A DNA stretch of 13,658 bases from Actinomycetes bacterium (GCA_021793115.1 JAJYTJ010000101.1:1-13658); one strand, 5' to 3'; shown: positions 1-7,650, counted from the first letter of the stretch. The notes: generated by a model not told the origin, from the letters alone. Program-made: numbers and translations.

Positions 1-1005
1 ACCCACCTCGGCCGCAACATCGACCAGCTGCCGCAGCGTCGTCTCGTCCTGGTCGAAGTACACCGCTTCCCAGGTGTTCAGGACGACCGGTCGCGGGCGG
101 GCCGGTCTCGCCCACGTGCGGATCCACGGGTGGAAGCGCGCAGAGAGGCCGTCGAGCCCCTCGTCCGACCATGCGGCCACGACCCACGGGGTCGTGTAGC
201 GCTGACCCGCCTCGAGGCGGATCTCCCCGGGTGCGAGCAGCTCGCCGGCTCCGAGCAACGAGTACCCCTGCGCCTGGTGCTCGGCCCACAGCCGTTTGTC
301 GCCGCTCCACGCGAGGTGAACCGCCCAGACCTCTCCGGTCCGGAAGGTGAATCCCGGGGTGCCCGCGATCATGAGGTAGGGGTCGTCGTGGCCTGGTCGC
401 CCGTGTCGCGTCTCACGTGTCCACGCGCCCTGCGCGGCCAGGCTGGTGCGCTGCGGTCGACGTTCGGCGCTCCACAGCCCGCTGAAGTCCAGGACGTCCT
501 GGGCGCGTGCGGGGATGGGCAGCAGCACCTCCAGCGCTGCGAGGTCGAACACCGTGCCGAGCGGGCCCTGCGCCGCCGGCTCGGGCGGCGTGCGGTTCTC
601 GAGGGTGTGGCGCGCGCGGAGCACACCCTGGTCGGACATGGTCAGCTCGCTGGTGATGGACAGGCGGCCCGTGGGGTCCGCCACGACGAGCGAGAGGTCG
701 CGCGGGCCCGTGCTGCGCACGTCGGCCAGCCGGAACGCGAGGGGACCCGGCTCTCCAGCGGACCAGAACCCCGCCACCGAAGGCCGTCCGGCCCACCCCT
801 GGGCGAGCGTCGGAAGCATCGACAGCCGCAACGGTGCGTCGATCGAGCTGGGCGGCACGGCCGGGACCGCGACGTCCGCCAGCGCGGCGAGCTCCGTGTC
901 GTCGAGCTCGCCGAGGTCACGGCCCCAGTGCACGATCACGGGAACACCCGTGCCGCGGGCGTCCAGCACGAGGCTGGCGCCCGCGGCACGAAGGTGAGCG
1001 ATCAC
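1..1005 (-). CDS. GH36 alpha-galactosidase, N-terminal 335 residues (3' end beyond window)
   Basis: Hydrolyses terminal alpha-linked galactose from oligosaccharides such as melibiose or raffinose-type sugars, presumably in the cytoplasm since no signal peptide is visible. The frame is open from a GTG at 1003-1005 to the window edge. The visible part fits the beta-sandwich N-terminal domain of GH36, and the last ~45 residues enter the (beta/alpha)8 barrel at the family signature LNTWEAVYFDQD (about residues 310-321). The catalytic aspartates expected further downstream are not in the window, so activity cannot be judged. The GTG was chosen because AAGGGA lies 7 nt upstream and the binding-protein stop is only 4 nt away. 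The ATG at 1011-1013 runs into a stop after three codons. It is the fifth gene of the operon starting near 6395. Family assignment is confident; the substrate range is inferred. Confidence 0.88.
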   Translation of the reverse strand, partial: MIAHLRAAGASLVLDARGTGVPVIVHWGRDLGELDDTELAALADVAVPAVPPSSIDAPLRLSMLPTLAQGWAGRPSVAGFWSAGEPGPLAFRLADVRSTGPRDLSLVVADPTGRLSITSELTMSDQGVLRARHTLENRTPPEPAAQGPLGTVFDLAALEVLLPIPARAQDVLDFSGLWSAERRPQRTSLAAQGAWTRETRHGRPGHDDPYLMIAGTPGFTFRTGEVWAVHLAWSGDKRLWAEHQAQGYSLLGAGELLAPGEIRLEAGQRYTTPWVVAAWSDEGLDGLSARFHPWIRTWARPARPRPVVLNTWEAVYFDQDETTLRQLVDVAAEVG

Positions 1006-1009
1006 CTGC

Positions 1010-2374
1010 TCATCCCTTGACCGGGATCGACTGCGACTTGAGCGTCGCGATCGTCGAGGCCTGGGTGGAGGTGAGGGCGTCGAGCAGGGTGCCCTTGCCC
1101 GAGACGGCCGCCTTGAAGCCGTCAGACGCGTCGGCGTAGACCTGGGTCATGGTCGGGCCCCAGGTGAACGTGGGCGAGACCTCGCTGGAGGCCTTCGCGA
1201 AGACGTCGTAGATGGCCTGACCACCGTAGAACGGTACGCCGGCGGCGAGCGCCGGCAGCTTCGCGCCGGCCGTGGTGGCGGGGTACAGGTTGGCGGCCTT
1301 GTTCAGCATGGTGAGCGCCTCGTCCGACGTGTTCAGCCACAGCGCGAACTTCGCGGCCTCGTAGACGTGCTTCGACCCCTTGAACACCGCGGTGGACGAC
1401 CCGCCCCAGTCGCCTGCGACGGCCTGACCTGCCTGCCACTGGGGCATCGGCGCGACGGCCCAGTCGCCGGCGGTGTCAGGAGCGCCGCTCGAGATCGAGT
1501 TGGCGCCCCAGACCGCGGAGACCCAGGTCCAGTCCGAGCCGGTGTTGTAGGCGTTGTTCCACTCGCTCGTCCACGGCGGGACGCTCGAGACGAGGTGCTT
1601 GGAGATGAGGTCCTGCCAGTAGTTCGCGACCTTGGTGGACGCGGGGCTGGTCAGGTTGACGCTCCAGCTGGTCCCGTCGTTGGAGAACCACGAGCCGCCC
1701 GCCTGCCAGACCAGGCCGGCGAACTGGTTGACGTCGCTCTGCGAGAAGTTGGTGATGTATCCGCCCAGGGCGCGGATCTTGACCGCGTCGGCGGCGTACT
1801 CGTCCCACGTCGTCGGGACGGGGATGTTGTTCTTGGTGAACAGGTCCTTGCGGTAGAACAACGCCATGGGTCCGGCGTCCTGCGGCACGCCGTAGACGTG
1901 CCCGGTCTCGCCGAAGCTCACCTGGTTCCACGTCCAGTCGACGAAGTCGTTCTTGGCGGCCATCACGTCGGCGCAGGCCCCGAGGTCCGTCAGGCCGTCC
2001 TGGACGCGGAAGTTCGGCAGCGCGTCGTACTCGATCTGCCCGAGATCGGGGGCGTTGCCGGCCTTGAGCTCGTTGAAGAAGTTCTGGTAGGTGCCGCCGT
2101 TGCCGTTGGGGCCCGTCTGGACGGTCACCTGGATGTTCGGGTTCTCCTTGTTCCAGACGTCGACAACGGACTGCATGCCGGGAACCCACGTCGTGAACGT
2201 GAGGTCCACCTTCCCGGTCGACGGGGCGCACGTCGAGGACGCCGCTGCCGCGCTGGCCCCGCTGGTGGCGCCGGCCGTGCTGGTGCTCGACGAGCAGCTC
2301 GCCAGGGTCCCTGCCGACAGCAGCGTGACCGCGGAGAGCAGGGCGACACCGACCGCTCGATTCCTGAGATGCAT
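1010..2374 (-). CDS. ABC sugar-binding lipoprotein (extracellular solute-binding family 1)
   Basis: Captures a sugar outside the membrane and delivers it to the two permeases encoded just upstream. The 454-aa protein starts with a lipoprotein signal: a basic start (MHLRNR), a hydrophobic stretch, and the lipobox LASC with the lipidated Cys at residue 27. A Ser/Thr/Ala-rich linker of about 25 residues follows, typical of actinobacterial binding lipoproteins. The mature part shows family-1 features: KVDLTFTTWVPG near the start, NAPDLGQIEYDALP, and VYGVPQDAGPMALFYRKDLF in the middle. The ATG at 2372-2374 has AAGAGGA 6 nt upstream. The frame stays open further upstream to 3196 only as an antiparallel shadow of the permease. 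It is separated from the permease by 62 nt containing a small hairpin, whereas its stop lies 4 nt before the alpha-galactosidase start. A galactoside ligand is inferred from the neighbours; the sequence alone does not define it. Confidence 0.93.
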   Translation of the reverse strand: MHLRNRAVGVALLSAVTLLSAGTLASCSSSTSTAGATSGASAAAASSTCAPSTGKVDLTFTTWVPGMQSVVDVWNKENPNIQVTVQTGPNGNGGTYQNFFNELKAGNAPDLGQIEYDALPNFRVQDGLTDLGACADVMAAKNDFVDWTWNQVSFGETGHVYGVPQDAGPMALFYRKDLFTKNNIPVPTTWDEYAADAVKIRALGGYITNFSQSDVNQFAGLVWQAGGSWFSNDGTSWSVNLTSPASTKVANYWQDLISKHLVSSVPPWTSEWNNAYNTGSDWTWVSAVWGANSISSGAPDTAGDWAVAPMPQWQAGQAVAGDWGGSSTAVFKGSKHVYEAAKFALWLNTSDEALTMLNKAANLYPATTAGAKLPALAAGVPFYGGQAIYDVFAKASSEVSPTFTWGPTMTQVYADASDGFKAAVSGKGTLLDALTSTQASTIATLKSQSIPVKG

Positions 2375-2403
2375 GGTTGTCCTCTTCTGTGTGGGAAGCA
2401 GCG

Positions 2404-2418
2404 CGGCAGCCACTGCCG
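2404..2418 (-). other. Small hairpin between permease and binding-protein genes
   Basis: The 62-nt gap between the second permease (stop at 2437-2439) and the binding-protein start holds a perfect 5-bp stem (CGGCA/TGCCG) with a 5-nt loop. The pairing can resume for two more pairs beyond one mismatch. Hairpins in this position in sugar ABC operons are sometimes mRNA processing or stabilising elements that raise binding-protein output over permease output. That role is inference here, and the stem is short for such GC-rich DNA. Confidence 0.25.
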
Positions 2419-2436
2419 TGCCGACGTGCAGGTCGA

Positions 2437-3339
2437 TCACTTCACCGAGCCAGCGCCGAGTCCGTTCCGCCAGAACCGCTGGAGGAGCAGGAAGATGACG
2501 ATGAGCGGGACGATCGACAGCAGAGCTCCGACGAGCACGTAGCCGCGCAGCTCTGGGATCTGGTTGACCTGGGTGTTCCAGGAGTAGAGACCGAGAGTCA
2601 CCGGGAAGAAGGACTGGTCCCGCAGCATGATCAGCGGGAGGAAGAAGTTGTTCCAGATCGCGACGAACTGGAACAGGAACACGGTCACCAGTGCCGGGAA
2701 CATGAGTCGCACGGAGACGGTGAAGAACGTCCGGACCTCGCTCGACCCGTCCAGGCGCGCCGCCTCGAGCAACTCGTCCGGCACGCTCGCGGCCGCGTAG
2801 ATGCGCGTCAGGTAGACCCCGAACGGGCTGACGAGGCTCGGCAGGAACACCGACCAGAACGTGTTCGTCAGGTGCACCTGGCTGAAGATCAGGAACAGCG
2901 GCAGGGCCAGCGCGGTCGCCGGGACCAGCACACCACCGAGGATGACGTTGAACAGCGTCTCCCTGCCGCGGAACCGGTACTTCGCGAGGGCGTACCCGCA
3001 CATCGCGGCCAGCAGGGTTCCGAGGAAGGCCCCGCCGCCGGTGTACGTGAGGCTGTTGCCGATCCACCTCAGGTAGACGCCGCCGTCGTAGTGCAGCAGG
3101 TCGCGGACGTTCTGCAGCAGCGAGAGCTTCGCGAACCAGAGCGGCTGCGTGCTGGTGAACTGGCCGGGATCCTTCGTCGCCGAGACGATCAACCACCAGA
3201 TCGGGACGAGGAAGTACAGCGTGAACACGCCCATGACGAGCATGGCGGCGGCGCGGGAGAGGGGGCTCTCCTTGAGGTGCCCGGCGGCGCCAGGCCGCAC
3301 CTGGCGAGCCGACGCGCGCGTTGTCGTGACGGCGCTCAC
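2437..3339 (-). CDS. ABC sugar permease, MalG type (CUT1 family)
   Basis: Inner-membrane subunit of the sugar importer. The 300-aa protein has a polar N-terminus of about 28 residues, a first membrane helix around residues 30-52, and further hydrophobic segments at about 100-118, 130-152, 162-180, 212-235 and 262-285, giving the six helices usual for MalG. The cytoplasmic EAA loop that contacts the ATPase is at 192-215 (EAARLDGSSEVRTFFTVSVR). The Pro following the loop is present, in LMFPAL. Translation starts at GTG 3337-3339, overlapping the stop of the first permease by 4 nt (GTGA), so the two subunits are probably made in equal amounts. It pairs with the MalF-type gene at 3336-4265 and the binding protein at 1010-2374. 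No ATPase gene is linked. Confidence 0.94.
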   Translation of the reverse strand: MSAVTTTRASARQVRPGAAGHLKESPLSRAAAMLVMGVFTLYFLVPIWWLIVSATKDPGQFTSTQPLWFAKLSLLQNVRDLLHYDGGVYLRWIGNSLTYTGGGAFLGTLLAAMCGYALAKYRFRGRETLFNVILGGVLVPATALALPLFLIFSQVHLTNTFWSVFLPSLVSPFGVYLTRIYAAASVPDELLEAARLDGSSEVRTFFTVSVRLMFPALVTVFLFQFVAIWNNFFLPLIMLRDQSFFPVTLGLYSWNTQVNQIPELRGYVLVGALLSIVPLIVIFLLLQRFWRNGLGAGSVK

Positions 3340-4265
3340 TGGACGCCCTTCCTCTGCGTGAACTTCAGGAACGCGAACGACAGGACGAAGGTCGCCAGCG
3401 CGAGCACCACCGAGAACGCCGCCGCGAGGTGGAAGTCAGGGATCGACGACGTCGAGTAGACGGTGAGGTTCGGCGTGAACGTGCTGGTCACCGCCGAGCT
3501 GAACGAGCGGAACACCTGGGGCTCGGCGAGCAGTTGCAGCGTCCCGATGATCGAGAAGACGGTGGTGAGCACGATCGCCGGCATCACCAGCGGGATCTTC
3601 ACCGACCATGCGATGCGGAGCTGGCCGGCACCGTCGAGGCGGGCCGCCTCGTAGACCTCGGTCGGGATCGCCAGCAGGGACGAGTAGATGATCAGCATGT
3701 TGTAGCCGACGTAGACCCAGGTCACGACGTTGGCCATGGCCCACAGGACGAGGTCCGCGGAGAGCAGGTCGACCCTGCCGGTCACCGCTTTGAAGGGCGA
3801 CAACGCGGGCGAGTACAGGAAGCCCCACATGATCGCGGCGACGACGCCCGGCACCGCGTACGGGACGAAGAACGCCAGCCGGAAGAACTTCTTGCCGCGC
3901 AGCAGCGGCGAGTCGAGCAGGAGGGCGAAGAGCAGTGCGAGGCCGAGCATGATCGGCACCTGCACGACGCCGAACAGCAGGACCCGCTCGACCGAGGACC
4001 AGAACGGTCCGTTGGCGAACACCTGGGAGTACTGGCTCAGCCCACCGAAGACGTCGTGCGCCGGGCCGAACGTGCCGACGCGCTTGACGACCAGCAGGGA
4101 CTGCCAGACGGCGTACCCGACCGGCAGGGCGTAGAACAGGGCGAACAGCGTGCCGAACGGGAGGACGAAGAAGGCGATCGCCCTCTTGTGCGTGAGCGCG
4201 CGGCGCCGCGGCTGACGGAGAGCTGGTTCGGTGCCGACTCGAGCCGGGGCCCCCGTGGTGGTCAT
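3336..4265 (-). CDS. ABC sugar permease, MalF type (CUT1 family)
   Basis: The other inner-membrane subunit of the importer, 309 aa. A basic N-terminus (residues 18-28, QPRRRALTHKR) precedes a first helix at about 29-52. Others lie near 92-118, 128-152, 172-196, 228-246 and 280-300. This is the short six-helix actinobacterial version, without the extra helices of E. coli MalF. The EAA loop is at 206-230 (EAARLDGAGQLRIAWSVKIP), close to consensus, and the Gly of the DGA core is present. The ATG at 4263-4265 overlaps the TGA of the beta-galactosidase gene (4262-4264) in an ATGA arrangement, and its own stop overlaps the GTG of the MalG partner. This means translational coupling through three consecutive genes. 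Substrate specificity for galactosides is inferred from the hydrolases in the operon. Confidence 0.94.
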   Translation of the reverse strand: MTTTGAPARVGTEPALRQPRRRALTHKRAIAFFVLPFGTLFALFYALPVGYAVWQSLLVVKRVGTFGPAHDVFGGLSQYSQVFANGPFWSSVERVLLFGVVQVPIMLGLALLFALLLDSPLLRGKKFFRLAFFVPYAVPGVVAAIMWGFLYSPALSPFKAVTGRVDLLSADLVLWAMANVVTWVYVGYNMLIIYSSLLAIPTEVYEAARLDGAGQLRIAWSVKIPLVMPAIVLTTVFSIIGTLQLLAEPQVFRSFSSAVTSTFTPNLTVYSTSSIPDFHLAAAFSVVLALATFVLSFAFLKFTQRKGVQ

Positions 4266-6289
4266 GGTGTCGTGTCCTCTCTGACGACGCGCACGCTGCC
4301 CGCGGGGACCAGCAGCAGGTCCTCGACGCGCTCGCCCGTGACGAGCTCCTGGCCGACGACACGGTGCTTGAGCTCGTGCTCCGCGTGGTTGATGACGAAG
4401 ACGTAGCTGCGGCCGTCGCCCGCGCGCCGCACCACCTCGATCGACCCGTCGCTCTCCGGGCCGTCGGCGATGACGCCGGCCCCCTGGACGGCGGTGCGCA
4501 CCACCTCGCGCAGGTCGTCGGGCTCCAGAGCGGTCGCGACGTACCAGGCGACACCGGCCGCATGGCTGTTGCGGGTGATCGCGGGGCTCCCGGCGGCGGG
4601 TCCGTCGAGGTGGCTCGCGACGGCGGTCGCGGTCGTGGTGCGCAGCCGCTCGGTCCACCAGCGTCCGTGCGCACCGGTGTCGAGCGTGACGCACTCGTCG
4701 GGCAGCAACGGTGCGAACTCCTCCGCCACGACCCCGACGGTCTCGCGGAAGGCTCCTGGGTATCCGCCCAGCCGAACGCGGTCGTCCTGGTCCACGATCC
4801 CGCTGAAGAACGTGATCAGCGCGTGGCCCCCGGCGGCGACGTACGTGTTGATGCCGGCGGCCTGGTCGTCCGAGACCATGTAGAGGCTCGGAACGACCAC
4901 GAGGCGGTAGCGGCTGAGGTCGGCATCGGGGGAGACGATGTCGGTGGTGACCCCGAGCCCGTGCAGGGCGCGGTAGGCCGCGTGCACCTGGTCGAGGTAC
5001 TCGACGCCGTGCGAAGGGCGGCCGTCCCCGTCCGCCGCCCACCAGGACTCCCAGGAGAAGACGACGGCGACGTCGGCGACGACCCTGGTCCCGACGACCT
5101 CGGCGAGGCGGTCCAGCGTGGCACCCAGCTCGACGACCTCGCGCCAGATCGCGGTGCTGGTGCCGGCGTGCGGGACCAGCGCCGAATGGAACTTCTCCGC
5201 CCCCTGACGTGAGGCGCGCCACTGGAAGAAGCTGACGCCGTCCGCGCCTCGTGCCACGTGGGTCAAGGAGTTGCGCGTCAGCTGCCCGGGGGCCTTGGCG
5301 AGGTTGTACGGCTGCCAGTTGACGGCTCCCGTCGACTGCTCCATGAGGAGCCACGGTGCGCCGCCCGCCAGTCCGCGCGTGAGGTCGGCGGCGAAGGAGA
5401 GCTCGGTGACGGGGTCGCTGAGGCGGTGGTCGAGGTAGTGGTCGTTCGCCACGACGTCCACCTCGGGGGCCCACGACCAGTAGTCCAGGTTCCGGATGTG
5501 CGCCGTGACCATGAAGTTCGTCGTGATCGGCGCCGCGGAGTGCCGGCGGATGGTGGCGGCCTCCTGGCGGTAGTGGTCCAGCAGCTGTGCGGAGCTGAAC
5601 CGATGGAAGTCGATCGCCTGGGTCGGGTTGCCGAGCGAGAGCGTCAGCCGGGGCGGCAGGATCTCATCCCAGGCGCTGTAGCGCTGGCTCCAGAAGCTCG
5701 TGCCCCAGGCCTCGTTGAGCGCCTCGATCGAGCCGTACCTGCGCCGCAGCCACTGCCGGAAGGCCGCGGCCGACTCGTCGCAGTAGCACAGCGCGTTGTG
5801 GCATCCGAGCTCGTTGGACACGTGCCAGAGCTCCACCGCGGGGTGGGCGCCGTACCGTTCGGCCACCTTCTCGACGAGTGCCAGGGCGTGCTCTCGGAAC
5901 ACGGCCGAGCTGGGGCACCATGCCTGGCGCCCTCCGGGGAAACGGGTCGTTCCGTCCGCCATCGTGGGGAGGACCTCTGGGTGCAGCGCGGTCAGCCAGG
6001 GCGGTGGGGAGGACGTGCCGGTGCCGAGGTTGACGCGGATGCCGTGGGAGTGCAGCAGCTCGATCACCGCATCGAGGCCTGCCCAGTCGTACTCGCCGGG
6101 ACGGGGCTCGACCTGCGACCACCCGAAGATGTTGATCGCGACCAGGTCGACTCCGGCCTCGTGCATGAGCGCGACGTCTTCGAGCCAGACGTCGGGTCGC
6201 CACTGCTCCGGGTTGTAGTCGCAGCCGTACGCGATCCCGCGCGGGGTGGTCGAGGGCGTCCCGAGGATGCGTGCCGCCGGCGAGTGCAT
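4262..6289 (-). CDS. GH42 beta-galactosidase
   Basis: Retaining beta-galactosidase of 675 aa, normal for GH42 (about 650-700). It lacks a signal peptide, so it should act on imported galactosides in the cytoplasm. The N-terminal barrel starts at GIAYGCDYNPEQW (residues 18-30). The acid/base Glu is E160 in WHVSNELGCHN and the nucleophile is E317 in WLLMEQSTGAVNW. Cysteines C125, C163, C168 and C170 resemble the metal-binding cluster of some GH42 enzymes, although the position usually occupied by the last Cys is Ser here. A trimerisation (Rossmann-like) domain follows from about 395 to 600, then a small C-terminal beta domain. The ATG at 6287-6289 was chosen because AAAAGGGAG stands just before it. 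Starts further upstream (to 6430) would run through the promoter and both operators. It is the first gene of the operon, divergent from lacI. Confidence 0.95.
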   Translation of the reverse strand: MHSPAARILGTPSTTPRGIAYGCDYNPEQWRPDVWLEDVALMHEAGVDLVAINIFGWSQVEPRPGEYDWAGLDAVIELLHSHGIRVNLGTGTSSPPPWLTALHPEVLPTMADGTTRFPGGRQAWCPSSAVFREHALALVEKVAERYGAHPAVELWHVSNELGCHNALCYCDESAAAFRQWLRRRYGSIEALNEAWGTSFWSQRYSAWDEILPPRLTLSLGNPTQAIDFHRFSSAQLLDHYRQEAATIRRHSAAPITTNFMVTAHIRNLDYWSWAPEVDVVANDHYLDHRLSDPVTELSFAADLTRGLAGGAPWLLMEQSTGAVNWQPYNLAKAPGQLTRNSLTHVARGADGVSFFQWRASRQGAEKFHSALVPHAGTSTAIWREVVELGATLDRLAEVVGTRVVADVAVVFSWESWWAADGDGRPSHGVEYLDQVHAAYRALHGLGVTTDIVSPDADLSRYRLVVVPSLYMVSDDQAAGINTYVAAGGHALITFFSGIVDQDDRVRLGGYPGAFRETVGVVAEEFAPLLPDECVTLDTGAHGRWWTERLRTTTATAVASHLDGPAAGSPAITRNSHAAGVAWYVATALEPDDLREVVRTAVQGAGVIADGPESDGSIEVVRRAGDGRSYVFVINHAEHELKHRVVGQELVTGERVEDLLLVPAGSVRVVREDTTP

Positions 6290-6340
6290 GTGCTCCCTTT
6301 TCTCGTGCTGTGACGAGCCGATCCCCGGGAGCGAAGCACG

Positions 6341-6358
6341 TGTGTGCACGTGCACACA
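6341..6358. promoter_or_regulatory. LacI-type operator O1, perfect 18-bp palindrome
   Basis: TGTGTGCACGTGCACACA is a perfect inverted repeat centred on CG, the usual layout of LacI-family operators. It lies in the predicted 5' leader of the beta-galactosidase mRNA, about 46 bp downstream of the proposed start site and 52 bp before the ATG. Binding here would act as a roadblock or as a partner site for the operator at 6387-6404. The assignment to the adjacent LacI protein is inferred from position and symmetry. Confidence 0.75.
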
Positions 6359-6386
6359 TTGGGGAGCGCGATCTCGACGATGAGAA

Positions 6387-6404
6387 TGTGTGAACGTGTA
6401 CACA
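6387..6404. promoter_or_regulatory. LacI-type operator O2, imperfect palindrome over the start site
   Basis: TGTGTGAACGTGTACACA matches the site at 6341-6358 in 15 of 18 positions and is symmetric at 7 of 9 pairs, again centred on CG. Its centre (6395.5) coincides with the predicted transcription start of the galactoside operon, and it overlaps the -10 box at 6402-6407. A repressor bound here would directly block RNA polymerase. Centre-to-centre distance to O1 is 46 bp, about 4.4 helical turns. Confidence 0.75.
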
Positions 6405-6430
6405 CTAGGGGCGCACCCGCCCCGGGTCAA
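6402..6430 (-). promoter_or_regulatory. Sigma-70-type promoter of the galactoside operon
   Basis: Read on the minus strand, TTGACC (6425-6430) is followed by a 17-bp spacer and TAGTGT (6402-6407), a good match to the housekeeping promoter consensus. The predicted start near 6395 gives a leader of about 105 nt before the beta-galactosidase ATG. The -35 box lies beside the 8-bp palindrome AACCGGTT (6429-6436). The -10 box overlaps operator O2, so repression by the divergent LacI regulator is expected. Confidence 0.65.
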
Positions 6431-6445
6431 CCGGTTCCCCGGCGC

Positions 6446-6451
6446 TAATGT
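6446..6451 (+). promoter_or_regulatory. -10 box for a leaderless lacI-family mRNA
   Basis: TAATGT (TANNNT type) ends 7 nt before the GTG at 6458, so the predicted first transcribed base is the first base of the start codon. No Shine-Dalgarno-like sequence is present in the preceding 15 nt. Leaderless transcripts of this layout are common in actinobacteria. No convincing -35 hexamer was found. The promoter is about 62 bp from the divergent operon start. Confidence 0.5.
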
Positions 6452-6457
6452 GGCTCC

Positions 6458-7477
6458 GTGTCACGCCCCCGCCCGCCGCACAAGCGGGCCACCATGCTCG
6501 ACGTCGCCACCCAGGCAGGGGTCTCCCGTGGCACCGTCAGTCGCGTCCTGAACGGCGGCTACGTGTCGGTCGACGCGCGGGACGCGATCGAGGCGGCCAT
6601 CGCCAAGGTCGGGTACGTCCCGAACACCGCCGCACGCAACCTCGTGATGCAGCAGTCCCGGGCAGTGGGGTTCATCGTCCACGAGCCGCATGCGCTCTTC
6701 CTCGAGGACCCCAACATCGGGTCGATCATGCTGGGCGCCAACGAAGTCCTCTCGCAGTCCGACTACCAGCTCGTCTTCCTGGTGATCGACTCGGAACGCG
6801 ACATGACACGGGTGGCGCGCTACCTCAGTGGCGGCTTCATGGACGGCGCGATCATCGTCTCCGCGCGTGCGCACGACCCCATTACGCGGGTGGTGTCACA
6901 GCTGGGTCTTCCGGCGACGTTCGTCGGCCACCCCCCGGACCTTCATCGGCTGCCCTTCGTCGGGATCGACAACTTCTCCTCCGCGAAGGCGATCACCGAG
7001 CGCCTCATGGCCACGGGGCGCCGACGCGTCGCGATGATCGCGGCGGCCCTCGACCGGGACTCGGGTGCAGACCGTCTCGCTGGCTTCCGCGCCGCCCTGG
7101 GCGAGGCGTTCGACCCTGGTCGTGTCGCCGAGGTGCCGCTGTACGAGTACTCGGCCGGCGTGCTCGGCATGCGCGCGCTGCTCGATCGTGACCCGGAGAT
7201 CGACGGCGTCTTCGCGGCCTCCGACGCCGTCGCTGCAGGAGCGCTCGAGGCTCTGCGCGAGGCCGGCCGGTCCGTCCCGGCTGATGTCGGGGTCGTGGGA
7301 TTCGACGACAGCTCGTGGGCGCTGCGCTGCCATCCGGCACTGTCCACGGTGCACCAACCGGCCTCCGGTCTCGGTCAGCGCGCGGCCGAGCTCGTCCTCA
7401 ACCAGCTCCAGGGCGAGAAGCCCGATCTGGGCGGGGTCGTCCTCGACACGCCGATCGTGTGGCGCGAGTCCGCGTGA
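6458..7477 (+). CDS. LacI-family transcriptional regulator of the galactoside operon
   Basis: DNA-binding repressor of 339 aa, the usual LacI/GalR length. The N-terminal helix-turn-helix is at about residues 12-31 (MLDVATQAGVSRGTVSRVLN). The hinge-helix region follows at about 50-66 (VGYVPNTAARNLVMQQ). The periplasmic-binding-protein-like effector domain runs from about 68 (RAVGFIV) to 335, with the typical GVFAASDAVAAGALEAL and GVVGFDDSSWA segments near 245 and 275. The start is GTG 6458, apparently leaderless; the alternative ATG at 6494 would cut into the first HTH helix. The gene is divergent from the importer/hydrolase operon with two palindromic operators between them. A galactose-derived inducer is likely but not shown by the sequence. 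Confidence 0.93.
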   Translation: MSRPRPPHKRATMLDVATQAGVSRGTVSRVLNGGYVSVDARDAIEAAIAKVGYVPNTAARNLVMQQSRAVGFIVHEPHALFLEDPNIGSIMLGANEVLSQSDYQLVFLVIDSERDMTRVARYLSGGFMDGAIIVSARAHDPITRVVSQLGLPATFVGHPPDLHRLPFVGIDNFSSAKAITERLMATGRRRVAMIAAALDRDSGADRLAGFRAALGEAFDPGRVAEVPLYEYSAGVLGMRALLDRDPEIDGVFAASDAVAAGALEALREAGRSVPADVGVVGFDDSSWALRCHPALSTVHQPASGLGQRAAELVLNQLQGEKPDLGGVVLDTPIVWRESA

Positions 7478-7555
7478 CCGTCCGCACGGCCGTCGCAGCA
7501 GCGGCTCGTCGGGGTGCGGAGGTGATGTGAGGCAGCATGCGCGCCTCGGTGGCGC

Positions 7556-7575
7556 CGCACCGTGTCTTCGGTGCG
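7556..7575 (+). terminator. Possible lacI terminator hairpin
   Basis: CGCACCG and CGGTGCG form a perfect 7-bp stem around a 6-nt loop (TGTCTT), about 80 nt after the regulator stop. No T-run follows, so it would be a weak or L-shaped terminator at best. The 190-nt gap between the regulator and the PadR gene otherwise holds only the PadR control region. Confidence 0.35.
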
Positions 7576-7618
7576 CCGCTCCCGGTGCACCCTCAGGCGG
7601 CGCGATCGCCAAGTCGGT

Positions 7619-7650
7619 GCGATAGTGAGCGATGTGTCGTTAACTATCGC
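7619..7650. promoter_or_regulatory. Inverted repeat upstream of PadR gene, probable autoregulatory operator
   Basis: GCGATAGT (7619-7626) and ACTATCGC (7643-7650) are exact inverted copies separated by 16 nt. The right arm ends 7 nt before the AAAGGA ribosome binding site of the PadR gene. GCGAT recurs at 7602, 7619, 7629 and 7649, giving several possible half-sites. PadR regulators commonly repress their own operon from such repeats. Binding by this particular PadR is inferred from position only. I could not choose a promoter confidently. Confidence 0.55.

Noticed and set aside
130..1020. Long plus-strand open frame (296 codons) opposite the alpha-galactosidase
   Set aside because: Arg/Gly/Pro-rich shadow product; the minus-strand frame gives a clear GH36 protein with the family signature.
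2375..3196. N-terminal extension of the binding-protein frame to 3196
   Set aside because: It is an antisense-like shadow within the MalG permease gene; the lipoprotein signal begins at the ATG at 2374.
6290..6430. Upstream extension of the GH42 gene to a start near 6430
   Set aside because: It would overlap the promoter and both operators, and the extra residues do not resemble GH42. The ATG at 6289 has the ribosome binding site.
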